A stretch of DNA of 64,000 nt from JAVBOW01 sp031550125 (GTDB lineage: Bacteria > Bacteroidota > Bacteroidia > Bacteroidales > Rikenellaceae): assembly GCA_031550125.1 (NCBI GenBank), contig JAVBOW010000009.1, positions 16,318 through 80,317 on the forward strand, in the 5' to 3' direction. Positions 43,854 through 52,786 of this stretch are shown here, piece after piece. The notes beneath the pieces were generated by a model. It saw nothing but the letters and a program-made list of their open reading frames with translations. It ran no database searches and was not told the DNA's origin. The position numbers and the translations under genes are program-made. How positions within the stretch are numbered: the stretch's first letter is position 1; every line of letters starts with the position of its first letter.

Positions 43854-46589
43854 ATGAAACGTCTACCCTTTTCCATCGCCATCACTCTTCTGCTTTGCGC
43901 AAATCCTTCGTTCTCGGCTACCTATACCGGGGACAACATAGCCTTTTCAAAGCTCGTCGGCTACGAAGGCTCGGTGTTGCTCGAAAACCGTAACGAGACG
44001 CTGCCACTGCCCGCAGGCAGCCGGGTGGCCGTTTTCGGGATCAACCAACTCGATTACGTCAAGGGCGGAGGCGGGTCGGCCGACTCCCGCGTGGCTTATG
44101 TACACGACCTGGCGTACGGGCTGGCGCAGAAAGAGGCCGAAGGCAGTATCTTCGTATGCAGGGAGCTGGAGGAGTTCTACCGGCAGGCCTACAGGTCGGG
44201 TAGACGCAATGCGGACGAGCCTGAGGTGGACGACACCATCATGCATAAAGCCAGGGCCTTCGCCGACATAGCCATAATATCCATCGGGCGACGGTCCGGC
44301 GAGGGCGGCGACCGCTCCCCCGGCAAAGGCGACTACATGTTGAGCGACTCGGAAAAAGCGATGATAGACCGCGTCACGGCGGCGGGATTCAGAAAAGTCG
44401 TCGTGGTGCTGAATACCGGCGCGGTCATCGACTCGTCGTGGTTCAAAGGAAATAAAAACATAGACGCGGTGCTGCTCAACTGGCAGGCAGGCATGGAAGG
44501 CGGAGCGATATTGGCCGACCTGCTGACTGGCCAGGCATACCCGTCGGGTAAACTTACAGACACCTTCGCTAAAAATTACGGAGACTACCCCTCGGCCGCC
44601 GGATTCGGACAGTCGCGGCTTTACGTCGACTACGACGAGGATATTTACGTAGGATACCGTTATTTCGAGACCATGGCCCGCGAAAAGGTCAACTACGAAT
44701 TCGGCTATGGCCTCGGTTATACCATATTTACGATAGACAGGGTGACCGCACTGCAGGACGGCGGCGATATAAAAGTCACGGCCAGGGTACGCAACGCGGG
44801 CAAACGTCCGGGCAAAGAGGTGGTCCAGGTGTATTTTCAGGCGCCGCAGGGCCTGTTGGGCAAACCGGCGCGGCAGCTGGCCGCATTCGCCAAGACCGGC
44901 GAGCTGGGGCCTGGCCAGAGCCAGACCGTGACGCTGGCTTTTCCTGTAAACGACATGGCGAGCTTCGACGACGCGGGCGCGGTGTCAGACGCCTCGTTCG
45001 TACTCGAGAAAGGTGTTTACAGGTTCTACGTGGGTAATTCGGTACGCAACGCCAGGGAGGCGGCTTTCAGGTATACGATTGAGGAGAATAAAGTCGTCGA
45101 GCGGCTGTCGCACAGGCTCTCCCCCGTAATGCTGCCCCGCAGGCTCAAGGCGGACGGCAGTTACGAGACCATGGCCGTAGGCACGCACCGCGTCCGAGCC
45201 GACGGTTTCTGCAAAATAGAGGCGGAAGATTATCGCGCATGCCATCCCGACCTCCGCAAAGAGGAGTTCCGCTATCCCGGATCGCACCACGGCAGGAACG
45301 GGATATGCATGGCTTATTTCGACGCCCCGGGACGATGGCTGGAATATTCGCTCGGCGTGGAGCGGGCCGGGTATTACGACGTATGGCTTAGCGCCTCCGG
45401 CGTAAACGACAAGGCGGTGGACGTCTTCGCCATATCGGTGGACGGAGAAGCGCAGAAAGTCACGGCAGGCGTCCCGAAAACGGGCAGCAGGAGCAAGGGC
45501 GAATGGCACAACTTCACCTTTGCGCCCTCCTTCCGCATCTACCTGCCGCAAGGCGCATGCACGTTGCGCTGCGAGAACAGGGCCGACGGCGTGAATATCG
45601 ACTATATGGTAGTGGAGCGGATCGCGGAAAACGCCGGAGCGCCCGCAAAGGTCAAGACCCCTTCGCCGGCCAACCGGCGCATTCTGCTCGACGAAGCAGA
45701 GGAAGACCGCAGCCTCATGCCGGCGTTCTTATCGCAAATAAGCGACGAGAATCTCTTCAGGCTATCCACCGGGACGGACAACATGGGCCTTCCGGTGCGT
45801 ACCGAAAGCCTCGGCGACATGTGGCGTTACGGCATCCCCAACATACAAACCTCCGACGGCCCGTCGGGAGTACACCTCAACGGAGGCGTCGCAACCACCG
45901 GCTTCCCCAATCCGACCATGCTGGCATGCACGTGGAACACACCCCTGGCAGAGGAATTCGGGGTAAGGATAGCCCGCGAATGCCTATCTTACGATATAGA
46001 CATATTGCTGGCCCCGGGACTCAACATACACCGCAACCCGCTGTGCGGCCGCAATTTCGAATACTATTCCGAAGATCCGCTGATAACCGGCAGAATGGCC
46101 GCCGCCGTCACGCGCGGATCGCAGTCGCAGAACGTGGCCGTAGCCATCAAGCACTTCGCAGCCAACAACAAGGAGGAAAACCGGCACGGATGCGACAGCC
46201 GCGTCTCGGAACGCGCGCTCAGGGAGATATACCTCAGGGGATTCAGGATAGCCGTCGAGGAAGCGAAGCCAAAGACCGTCATGGGTTCGTACAACCCCAT
46301 AAACGGCATAAAAGCCTCGGAAAACTACGACCTTATGACCGCCATACTGCGCGGCGAGTGGGGATTCAGGGGGCTGGTCATGTCGGACTGGATAACCGGC
46401 GGATCGCATGCCCTCGAAGCCAAGGCGGGTACCGACGTCAAAATGCCGTGGGGCGACAGCGAGTCGCTGAAAAACGCCATGGACCGCGGCCTGCTGAAAC
46501 GGAGCGAACTCCACCGCAACATGGAGCGTCTGATGGATCTGGCGGCAGGATCGAACGCATTCAAAAGGATGGAGTCCGGGAACGATTAG
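43854..46589 (+). CDS. Glycoside hydrolase family 3 with permuted domain order and inserted CBM6-like module
   Basis: 911 aa from the ATG at 43854, signal peptide to about residue 20 (NPSFSA). The usual GH3 order is reversed: first the alpha/beta sandwich domain (YEGSVLLENRNETLPLPAGS; NWQAGMEGGAILADLLTGQA), then the Fn3-like domain (about 300-400), then a CBM6-like module (KIEAEDYRACHPDL...GRWLEYSLG), and only then the catalytic barrel (NIQTSDGPSGVHL; KHFAANNKEENRHG). The nucleophile is Asp845 in GLVMSDWITGG. Likely a beta-glucosidase, xylosidase or relative. A TTG at 43812 was rejected because it lies in repeat copy E. Confidence 0.92.
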   Translation: MKRLPFSIAITLLLCANPSFSATYTGDNIAFSKLVGYEGSVLLENRNETLPLPAGSRVAVFGINQLDYVKGGGGSADSRVAYVHDLAYGLAQKEAEGSIFVCRELEEFYRQAYRSGRRNADEPEVDDTIMHKARAFADIAIISIGRRSGEGGDRSPGKGDYMLSDSEKAMIDRVTAAGFRKVVVVLNTGAVIDSSWFKGNKNIDAVLLNWQAGMEGGAILADLLTGQAYPSGKLTDTFAKNYGDYPSAAGFGQSRLYVDYDEDIYVGYRYFETMAREKVNYEFGYGLGYTIFTIDRVTALQDGGDIKVTARVRNAGKRPGKEVVQVYFQAPQGLLGKPARQLAAFAKTGELGPGQSQTVTLAFPVNDMASFDDAGAVSDASFVLEKGVYRFYVGNSVRNAREAAFRYTIEENKVVERLSHRLSPVMLPRRLKADGSYETMAVGTHRVRADGFCKIEAEDYRACHPDLRKEEFRYPGSHHGRNGICMAYFDAPGRWLEYSLGVERAGYYDVWLSASGVNDKAVDVFAISVDGEAQKVTAGVPKTGSRSKGEWHNFTFAPSFRIYLPQGACTLRCENRADGVNIDYMVVERIAENAGAPAKVKTPSPANRRILLDEAEEDRSLMPAFLSQISDENLFRLSTGTDNMGLPVRTESLGDMWRYGIPNIQTSDGPSGVHLNGGVATTGFPNPTMLACTWNTPLAEEFGVRIARECLSYDIDILLAPGLNIHRNPLCGRNFEYYSEDPLITGRMAAAVTRGSQSQNVAVAIKHFAANNKEENRHGCDSRVSERALREIYLRGFRIAVEEAKPKTVMGSYNPINGIKASENYDLMTAILRGEWGFRGLVMSDWITGGSHALEAKAGTDVKMPWGDSESLKNAMDRGLLKRSELHRNMERLMDLAAGSNAFKRMESGND

Positions 46590-46735
46590 CTATCCGCGTC
46601 ATTCAAAGCCCGTTCAATTAACAATATAACGCACAAACGCACGTTTCGGATAAAAAATTCATCCTTAAACGGCAATATCGGTAATAACTTTTAACGGATA
46701 TCTGCCCAAAACTAAATTTAATTGCTATCTTTGTA

Positions 46736-46743
46736 ATGTTACA
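46736..46743 (+). promoter_or_regulatory. -7 box for the thioredoxin-like gene
   Basis: TATCTTTG, 33 nt before the ATG at 46777. Confidence 0.55.
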
Positions 46744-46776
46744 AACACGTATAAAACTAACCGCGCATAAAAAACC

Positions 46777-47901
46777 ATGAAAAAAAATCTCGCATTAATT
46801 CTGTTACTGCTGTTTCCTGCAATGATTTTCGCACAGGGCGGCAAGTTCACCATCGAAGGCAAGCTGGATTCAAAGAAGGCCCCCAAAAAGGTGTTCCTTA
46901 TGTATAAGGACGGAGGTAAGATGATACTGGACTCTACGACCGTAGTAAAAAAAGCATACCGTTTCCAGGGAGAAATGCAGTCCATGAGCCTCGCCGTACT
47001 TTTCTTCGACCATAACGGCACCGGATTCAGAAGGCGCATGATAGGCGAAGACGCCAGGCAACTTATGCTGCCCGGGGATATAAAAGTCTTATCGAAAGAC
47101 TCCGTGGCCAACGCACAAATCATAGGCTCGAAACTCACGGAAGACTGGGTGGAGATGAACAAGATCAACGTGAAATACAACACCCTCTTCAAAGACATCC
47201 AGGACGGATTCATGAAAGCCCCCGACGAACAAAAGAGAAACATGGAGTTCGCGGAGGCAACCCAACGCGAATACGAAAAGGCTCAGGAAGATTGCAACAA
47301 CGAACTGAAGGCGTATATAGCCTCGCACCTCGATTCTCCTTTCAGCCTCGAGGCCATCGCGGCCTTCACCAGCGTCGAGTTCGACGGTGCGGAGATACTG
47401 CCATTATATAACTCCATCGCTCCTTCCATAAGGGAAACCGAAAGGGGTAAAGGCCTACTTAACAAGATAGAGACGCAGATAAAAACTGCCAAAGGAGGGC
47501 TGGCCCCCGACTTTACGATGAATACCCCGGAGGGCAAACCGGTTAAACTTTCGGATTTCCGCGGCAAATACGTCCTGCTCGATTTCTGGGCCTCGTGGTG
47601 CGGCCCGTGCCGTAAGGAGAATCCCCACGTGGTAGCGGCATACAACCAATTCAAAGATAAAAATTTCGATATTTTGGCTGTATCGCTGGACACAGAAAAA
47701 AATAAATGGGTAGAAGCCATAGCAAAAGACGAGCTTACGTGGACGCACGTATCCGATCTGGTTTCGAACAACGCCGCCGCCAAACTCTATGGCGTGAGCG
47801 GCATACCTTGCAACTTCCTTATAGATCCGGACGGCTACATCATTGCCAAGAACCTCCGCGGAGAGCAACTGGCCGCCAAATTAGCCGAAGTGCTTAAATA
47901 A
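46777..47901 (+). CDS. Secreted thioredoxin-like protein with DUF4369 domain
   Basis: 374 aa with signal peptide ending IFAQ. Residues 22-120 are a DUF4369 beta domain (KFTIEGKLDSKKAPKKVFLM), a helical linker follows, and residues 242-374 form an AhpC/TSA-thioredoxin domain with C275-G-P-C278 in FWASWCGPCRKENP and cis-Pro in GVSGIPCNFLIDPDG. A periplasmic thiol-disulfide oxidoreductase of the ResA/TlpA kind, common in Bacteroidetes. The substrate is unknown. Confidence 0.92.
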   Translation: MKKNLALILLLLFPAMIFAQGGKFTIEGKLDSKKAPKKVFLMYKDGGKMILDSTTVVKKAYRFQGEMQSMSLAVLFFDHNGTGFRRRMIGEDARQLMLPGDIKVLSKDSVANAQIIGSKLTEDWVEMNKINVKYNTLFKDIQDGFMKAPDEQKRNMEFAEATQREYEKAQEDCNNELKAYIASHLDSPFSLEAIAAFTSVEFDGAEILPLYNSIAPSIRETERGKGLLNKIETQIKTAKGGLAPDFTMNTPEGKPVKLSDFRGKYVLLDFWASWCGPCRKENPHVVAAYNQFKDKNFDILAVSLDTEKNKWVEAIAKDELTWTHVSDLVSNNAAAKLYGVSGIPCNFLIDPDGYIIAKNLRGEQLAAKLAEVLK

Positions 47902-47920
47902 CCGATGTGAGTTAATCTTA

Positions 47921-47951
47921 AGGCCCGCCCCAATTGGGGCGGGCCTGTTTT
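47921..47951 (+). terminator. Terminator after the thioredoxin-like gene
   Basis: AGGCCCGCCCC-AATT-GGGGCGGGCCT followed by GTTTTA. Confidence 0.85.
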
Positions 47952-47969
47952 ATATTTCAGTCCTATGAT

Positions 47970-47977
47970 TATATTTG
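47970..47977 (+). promoter_or_regulatory. -7 box for the TMEM175-like gene
   Basis: TATATTTG, 17 nt before the ATG; a TTTT run lies 18 bp upstream. Confidence 0.55.
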
Positions 47978-47994
47978 CAGGACAATAGCGTTCT

Positions 47995-48639
47995 ATGAAA
48001 TTTACAAAACAGAGGCTGGAAGCCTTTACCGACGGGGTCATAGCCATCATTATCACCATTATGGTGTTGAGCATCCCGCTGCCGGGGTCGTTCAAGTCCG
48101 GCGACCTGTGGGGTTTCGTGCTGGCTATATTGATATACATGCTCAGTTTTATTGTGGTGGCCGCATTCTGGGTGCAGCACCATCGCGCCCTGTCGTTCAT
48201 AGACGAGGTGACGCACCGGGTAATCGCATGCAACTTTATGTTCCTGTTTTTCCTGTCGCTCATACCGGTGCTGACAAAATGGGTCATCGAAAGCCCGGGC
48301 ATGCTCCTTCCGGCCATCGGCTACGATATTGTATTCGTACTGGTTTACCTATGCTTCAACCTGATACTGCATTATGTGGCCGGCGCCAGCCGACACGAGA
48401 GGGTTGTGAAAATCGCCGAATACCGCAAAGCCCGCCGCGATTCGATAACGCCCCGCGACATGTGGCTGCGTTTCGTATCGTTCATCGCCATATTCGGGGT
48501 CATTATCTTCTTATCCGTAAGGTTTCCGAAAATATCCACCCTCTTCCTGCTCGGAATTCCCGTCCTGGCTTCTTTTTTCAATCTTTTCTTTGAGGATTTC
48601 CACAGGCATGAGCCTGCCGGCGACAAGTCTGCAAAATAG
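47995..48639 (+). CDS. TMEM175-like (DUF1211) membrane protein
   Basis: 214 aa with six probable membrane helices. The first helix carries the family motif R-x3-FTDGVIAI (RLEAFTDGVIAIIITIMVL); bacterial homologues of this length are tetrameric potassium channels. The cytoplasmic loop and tail are basic and His-rich (RHERVVKIAEYRKARRD; FHRHEP). The very short leader means translation starts close to the promoter. No partner gene nearby. Confidence 0.85.
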   Translation: MKFTKQRLEAFTDGVIAIIITIMVLSIPLPGSFKSGDLWGFVLAILIYMLSFIVVAAFWVQHHRALSFIDEVTHRVIACNFMFLFFLSLIPVLTKWVIESPGMLLPAIGYDIVFVLVYLCFNLILHYVAGASRHERVVKIAEYRKARRDSITPRDMWLRFVSFIAIFGVIIFLSVRFPKISTLFLLGIPVLASFFNLFFEDFHRHEPAGDKSAK

Positions 48640-48659
48640 GTCGAAGCTCGGATCCGCTG

Positions 48660-48870
48660 CCAGTCCGAAAAACAGGTTGGCGTTCAGATGCACGGCACAG
48701 GAAAAAGCCGCTCCCTACGGTAACGACGCTGTGCATAGCGTGCGTCAGGTTTCGCTTATCGTTGGAGTTTCAAACCGGAGCGGACTGATGTCCGTGAGGA
48801 TTTGAAATGAAAAGGATAAGTGAAAGATGATGCGCGATATGCGCAGCCAGCGCATCATTGACACTGTCAA
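48660..48870 (+). repeat. Interspersed repeat copy F, long form
   Basis: Left end CCAGTCCGAAAAACAGG, core, and inner hairpin about 48734-48843 with apex CGGAC-TGAT-GTCCG. The right end is more diverged. Between the TMEM175-like gene and the rpsT terminator. Confidence 0.85.
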
Positions 48871-48872
48871 AT

Positions 48873-48900
48873 AAAAAAGCCTGCCCCGGAGAGGCAGGCT
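48873..48900 (-). terminator. Terminator of rpsT
   Basis: On minus: AGCCTGCC-TCTCCGG-GGCAGGCT followed by TTTTT. Confidence 0.85.
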
Positions 48901-48919
48901 GCTATTCGATCGGCCCGGA

Positions 48920-49171
48920 CTACAGGGCGTTCACATGAAGCTGGAGGCTTCCCTTAAGGTTGCCGGCTTTATTCTTGTGGATTATATTGCGCTTTGCAAG
49001 TTTGTCGAGCATGGAGGTTACCTTGGGCAGCAGCGCTTCGGCGGCAGCTTTGTCGGAAGTGTTACGCAACGCTTTCATGGCGTTACGGGTGGTTTTGTGG
49101 TAATATTTGTTATGTGTCCTTTTTGTGTCTGTTTGGCGGATCCTCTTTTCAGCCGACTTGTGGTTTGCCAT
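48920..49171 (-). CDS. rpsT: 30S ribosomal protein S20
   Basis: 83 aa, the normal S20 size, binding 16S rRNA in the 30S body. Starts MANHKSAEKRIRQTDTKRTH and has the three-helix basic pattern ending in KNKAGNLKGSLQLHV. It lies 30 nt downstream of tRNA-Glu on the same strand without a separate promoter, so both are probably on one transcript. Confidence 0.97.
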   Translation of the reverse strand: MANHKSAEKRIRQTDTKRTHNKYYHKTTRNAMKALRNTSDKAAAEALLPKVTSMLDKLAKRNIIHKNKAGNLKGSLQLHVNAL

Positions 49172-49201
49172 TGCTTTACTCTTTTACGTTGCTTTCTATT
49201 G

Positions 49202-49273
49202 TAGCCCATAGGAGAATCGAACTCCTCTTTCAAGAATGAAAATCTTGCGTCCTAACCGATAGACGAATGGGCC
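49202..49273 (-). tRNA. tRNA-Glu (anticodon TTC)
   Basis: On minus: acceptor GGCCCAT/ATGGGCT plus A, anticodon stem CAAGA/TCTTG around TTTTCAT, T-arm GAGGAGTTCGATTCTCCT. A complete cloverleaf without encoded CCA. Confidence 0.96.
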
Positions 49274-49305
49274 GTCTAAAGTGCGCTGTGATTGTTTCAG
49301 CGGTG

Positions 49306-49336
49306 CAAAGGTAAGCAAAAAGTTATGATGTGCAAA
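49306..49336 (-). promoter_or_regulatory. Promoter of tRNA-Glu and rpsT
   Basis: On minus: TTTG (49336-49333), 19 bp, TACCTTTG (49313-49306), an exact consensus match. Confidence 0.8.
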
Positions 49337-49354
49337 TTTTCCATAATATTTTTT

Positions 49355-50134
49355 TCACTTTTTCAGGTGCGCCGACATGCTCTCCGCATCGAAGCACAAC
49401 GAAGTGCCGTTGAAAAGCTGCTGTATGGCTCCACGCTCCACGAGATCGGCCGCAGTGCCGTAATAAAACCGGCCCGACTCTATCATGGCAATCGTATCGC
49501 ACAGCTCGAGCGCCATCCCCAGGTCGTGGGTGGAAAATATTATGCTTTTACCCTGGCGGTGGGCCAGATCGCGCAGCAGCAGGCATATCTCGTACTTGTT
49601 AGGCAGGTCGAGGAATGCCGTAGGCTCGTCCAGCAGGATGACCGGCGTATCCTGCGCCAGTGCGCGGGCTATCATCACCCTCTGGCGCTCGCCGTCGCTA
49701 AGGGTATCCATCGTCTTGCCGGCAAAGGCCGACATGCCCACAAGGTCGAGGGCCTGTCCTACCATGCGGCGATCGGCGTCGGACAGACGGCCTATCCAAT
49801 TGGTGTATGGCGCGCGGCCGAGGCCGACCACATCCGACACCCTGAGGTTGGTTATGCGCACCTCGTCGGTGGAAACGAAACTTATACTGGAGGCTATCTG
49901 CCTGGACGACAATAAAGTCAACGGTTTGCCATCCAGTAAGATCTCCCCGTCCAACGGCCTCATCAAACCGGCGACGGTGCGTAGCAAAGTGCTTTTGCCC
50001 GTGCCGTTGCGTCCTATCAGGGCGGTGAATTCGCCCCATCCGAAGCCTATGTCGGCCCCTTCGAACAACAGGCGGCCGGGATAGCCGAGCGACACGCCGC
50101 GCAGGCTTATCGTATATATACGCCCGTCCGTCAT
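49355..50134 (-). CDS. ABC transporter ATP-binding protein, iron-complex/cobalamin type
   Basis: 259 aa. Walker A GRNGTGKST (residues 41-49), signature LSDGERQR (145-152), Walker B VILLDEPT and switch His in IIFSTHDLG. FecE/BtuD type. Drives import with the permease whose gene it overlaps by four bases, and the binding protein upstream. The substrate (heme, siderophore or cobalamin) cannot be told from this gene. Confidence 0.93.
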   Translation of the reverse strand: MTDGRIYTISLRGVSLGYPGRLLFEGADIGFGWGEFTALIGRNGTGKSTLLRTVAGLMRPLDGEILLDGKPLTLLSSRQIASSISFVSTDEVRITNLRVSDVVGLGRAPYTNWIGRLSDADRRMVGQALDLVGMSAFAGKTMDTLSDGERQRVMIARALAQDTPVILLDEPTAFLDLPNKYEICLLLRDLAHRQGKSIIFSTHDLGMALELCDTIAMIESGRFYYGTAADLVERGAIQQLFNGTSLCFDAESMSAHLKK

Positions 50135-51147
50135 ACCACCCTCTTATTACGCATGATCACAGCCACAACGACAGGTATGCCCACCAGGGCGGTGACCGTA
50201 TTTATTGGCAACGTCACGTCGCTGCCCGGAAGCTGCGAAGCGATGTCGCACAGCAACATGGCGGCCATACCCATCATGGCCGAGGCCGGCACGAGTATCT
50301 TATGGTCGGCCTGCATGAAAAGCATGCGCGCCAGATGCGGCACGGCAAGCCCGATAAATCCTATGGGGCCGCAGAACGCGGTGACCGTCCCCGCCAGAAG
50401 GGTGGTGCTGGTAAAGAGCATCAGGCGCACCCGTGCGACGTCGAGTCCCATTGTGCGGGCGTAATTCTCGCCCAAAAGCAATATATTGAGAGGCTTGATA
50501 AGGGCCACGGCCAGCGCCAGGCCGGCAACCACCACCGGGATCATTATGCGCAGTTGCTCCGACGATACCCCGCCGAGATTACCCATGGTCCACACCACGA
50601 ACGATTTGACTGATCCCTCGGGGCTGAAATACTGCAATATCTCAACCACGGCCGACGCAGCGCTGCCGAACATCATCCCGAGGATAAGCACGGCCATGAT
50701 ATCCTTAACCCTTTCGGAGACGGCCATAACGGCCATGAGTATCAGGGCCGCCCCCATCCACGCCGCTCCCGCCATGCCTAAATTGCGTACCACCGCAGGC
50801 ACGGCCCCGGCGCCAAGCAGCGGCAAACCCATAAGGAAGAGCGCCACCCCGAGGCTGGCTCCAGAACTGATACCCAACACATAAGGCCCTGCGAGCGGAT
50901 TGCGGAAAAGCGTCTGCATCTGCAAACCGGCCACCGCGAGAGCGCCGCCCGAGAAAAGCGCCACCAACGCCTTGGGCAGGCGGAAGCGCAGGATTATGGA
51001 CGAGGCTACCGTATCGCCGCCCGATCCAGTCAGTATGCGCCACAACTCGCCCGGATGTACGCGCGCCGTACCAAGCGCGACGTCCGCCACGAAGAGCGCC
51101 GCTATGGCCGCTCCCAACACCCAAAACCATATAGCGCGGCGAGCCAT
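50131..51147 (-). CDS. FecCD-family ABC permease
   Basis: 338 aa from the ATG at 51147 (MARRAIWFWVLGAAIAALFV). About ten membrane helices, with family motifs LRLPKALVALFSGGALAVAG, GISSGASLGVALFL, and FCGPIGFIGLAVPHLARMLF. Starts 1 nt after the stop of the binding-protein gene. Longer in-frame starts overlap that gene and were rejected. Confidence 0.93.
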   Translation of the reverse strand: MARRAIWFWVLGAAIAALFVADVALGTARVHPGELWRILTGSGGDTVASSIILRFRLPKALVALFSGGALAVAGLQMQTLFRNPLAGPYVLGISSGASLGVALFLMGLPLLGAGAVPAVVRNLGMAGAAWMGAALILMAVMAVSERVKDIMAVLILGMMFGSAASAVVEILQYFSPEGSVKSFVVWTMGNLGGVSSEQLRIMIPVVVAGLALAVALIKPLNILLLGENYARTMGLDVARVRLMLFTSTTLLAGTVTAFCGPIGFIGLAVPHLARMLFMQADHKILVPASAMMGMAAMLLCDIASQLPGSDVTLPINTVTALVGIPVVVAVIMRNKRVV

Positions 51148-51148
51148 A

Positions 51149-52282
51149 CTATTCAAGTTTTTTAAAATAATACAACCTGTGGCCGGGAAGCAGCCCCGGA
51201 TGGAAGACTGAGACCATATCGCGCAAAACCACATTGGCGCGCAATGCGCCCGACTCCCAGAAATCGCTGCCGCCCTCTGGCGTGGAGCGGAGGGTGTTAT
51301 TGTAAACCATGCCGTTGCGCAGGGCCGGTATGTCGGCGAAATTGGGATTGAGGGCCGCCAGCTCCGCTATCGAGGAGGCGTCGTTGGGATTGAGCCAGTA
51401 ATCGGCCTTAGAGGCGTAGATATAGGCCGTCTCGCCGTTTATGGCGCGGCTTTGGTCGGAATCCACGCCGCGACAGACGTATCTCGCCCCGGCGTCATTT
51501 ATAAGCCTTACGATATAGCTGCGGTCGCCCGGCACGAACCACGTATCGCGCCACGGGGCGTTGAGCATAACCTCGGGACGGTTGTCCACCCCGGCGGCCA
51601 GCGCCGCCACGGCGTCATAGTCGCCGCGTATGGAGTCGAAAACGGCCTCGGCCTCGGGACGGCATCCCAGCATCTCGCCGAAAGCCACCACCCACTCGGC
51701 CTTGCCCAGCGGCGAAGTCTCGAGATATTCGCCTATCGTCACCACAGGCACGCCAAGCTCCTCCATTTTCCCCACCACCGGCAACTTTTCGCCCGCAACG
51801 CTGTAGATGAACAGCACGTCGGGTTTGAGCATGGCCAGAAGCTCGTAATTTATGTTGCCCTCGTAGCCCACGTCTTTTATCCGGCCGCTCGCAAAACCCT
51901 CGCGGACGGACTCGTTGGTTATATAGCGCGCCCCGGACACCGCGCCTATGACGTCCGCGCGGCCCAGAGCGTCGATAAACGCCACGTGCGACGAAGACAG
52001 GCACGCCACGCGCTTCAGGGGAGCCTTAACTACCACGCACTCCAAACCCGCGGGAGGATTCTCGCCATCGCGCGACACGAATATGAGATTCTCCACCCCG
52101 CGCGCGCCCTGCCAGGGATTGGTGACGGATATTACGGAACTGCGCCCGCAGCCGTAAACGGCGAAACCGCGGGCATGCAAGGGCGTATAGAGGGTGTCGG
52201 CGAACGGCGCGACGCCATGCCGGCCGACACCGCACCCGGACATTGCGGACAAGGCCGCTATGGCGAATAAGATCCGCCTCAT
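51149..52282 (-). CDS. Periplasmic-binding lipoprotein of the iron-complex importer
   Basis: 377 aa from the ATG at 52282, lipobox SGC with Cys17. Bilobal PF01497-type fold: LKRVACLSSSHVAFIDALGR, KDVGYEGNINYELLAMLKPD, VPVVTIGEYLETSPLGKAEW, and the second lobe with RDTWFVPGDRSYIVRLINDA. Delivers the ligand to the FecCD permease. The start overlaps the stop of the small membrane protein gene by four bases. Starts further upstream fall inside that gene in another frame. Confidence 0.92.
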   Translation of the reverse strand: MRRILFAIAALSAMSGCGVGRHGVAPFADTLYTPLHARGFAVYGCGRSSVISVTNPWQGARGVENLIFVSRDGENPPAGLECVVVKAPLKRVACLSSSHVAFIDALGRADVIGAVSGARYITNESVREGFASGRIKDVGYEGNINYELLAMLKPDVLFIYSVAGEKLPVVGKMEELGVPVVTIGEYLETSPLGKAEWVVAFGEMLGCRPEAEAVFDSIRGDYDAVAALAAGVDNRPEVMLNAPWRDTWFVPGDRSYIVRLINDAGARYVCRGVDSDQSRAINGETAYIYASKADYWLNPNDASSIAELAALNPNFADIPALRNGMVYNNTLRSTPEGGSDFWESGALRANVVLRDMVSVFHPGLLPGHRLYYFKKLE

Positions 52283-52590
52283 TTGTCGTAGATCATATAT
52301 TCGGCCAGCAACAGGACCAGGATGATAAAATAGGGCATCTCGTGCGAAAAGAATGACCCGGCCACCGCCAAAAGCATAATCAGGGGAATGGCGGCCTGGG
52401 CGCGCTGCTCCCATCCGGACGAGCGCCACCGGCGCAACCTGCCGACAGTGGCCCGTGCGCCCATAGCCACATAGGCCATTATGGCCGAGGCCGACACGGC
52501 CAGTCCCGCGAGCGGAAATTCCCGCCCGAGGAGAGCGCCGAGGATGATAGCCCCAAGAACCCCGAGTATGATGTTGCGCCGTGCAGGCAT
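52279..52590 (-). CDS. Small membrane protein, first gene of the importer operon
   Basis: 103 aa with about four hydrophobic segments (IILGVLGAIILGALLG; AGLAVSASAIMAYVAMG; AAIPLIMLLAVAGSFF; PYFIILVLLLAEYMI) and a basic loop (RLRRWRSSGWEQRAQ). No family recognised. The ATGA coupling to the binding-protein gene suggests a link to the importer. Confidence 0.65.
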   Translation of the reverse strand: MPARRNIILGVLGAIILGALLGREFPLAGLAVSASAIMAYVAMGARATVGRLRRWRSSGWEQRAQAAIPLIMLLAVAGSFFSHEMPYFIILVLLLAEYMIYDK

Positions 52591-52609
52591 AATCGTTTTT
52601 TAGGCGACA

Positions 52610-52617
52610 CAAAGGTA
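52610..52617 (-). promoter_or_regulatory. -7 box for the importer operon
   Basis: TACCTTTG on minus, 19 nt before the ATG at 52590. The opposing box for the aminotransferase is only 17 bp away. Confidence 0.55.
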
Positions 52618-52634
52618 GTATAAATAAATATCAC

Positions 52635-52642
52635 TATCTTTG
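52635..52642 (+). promoter_or_regulatory. -7 box for the aminotransferase
   Basis: TATCTTTG, giving a leader of about 140 nt that holds a small hairpin GAGTCC/GGACTC at 52749-52768. Confidence 0.5.
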
Positions 52643-52786
52643 TATGCTGCAAAAGTGACCGTAAAATTGTCGCCGCGCAGCCCGAAAACCCTCAGCGAAC
52701 GCGGCGCAAACGCAACGGTCCGCGACAGAAGAGGGGTAAAGTACTAACGAGTCCCACATGCCGGACTCACTTTTAACGACCGACAG

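Noticed and set aside
52749..52768. GAGTCC/GGACTC hairpin considered as another repeat copy
   Set aside because: It shares only a few bases (CCGGCAT and GACTCGT) with the truncated copy G and lacks the core.
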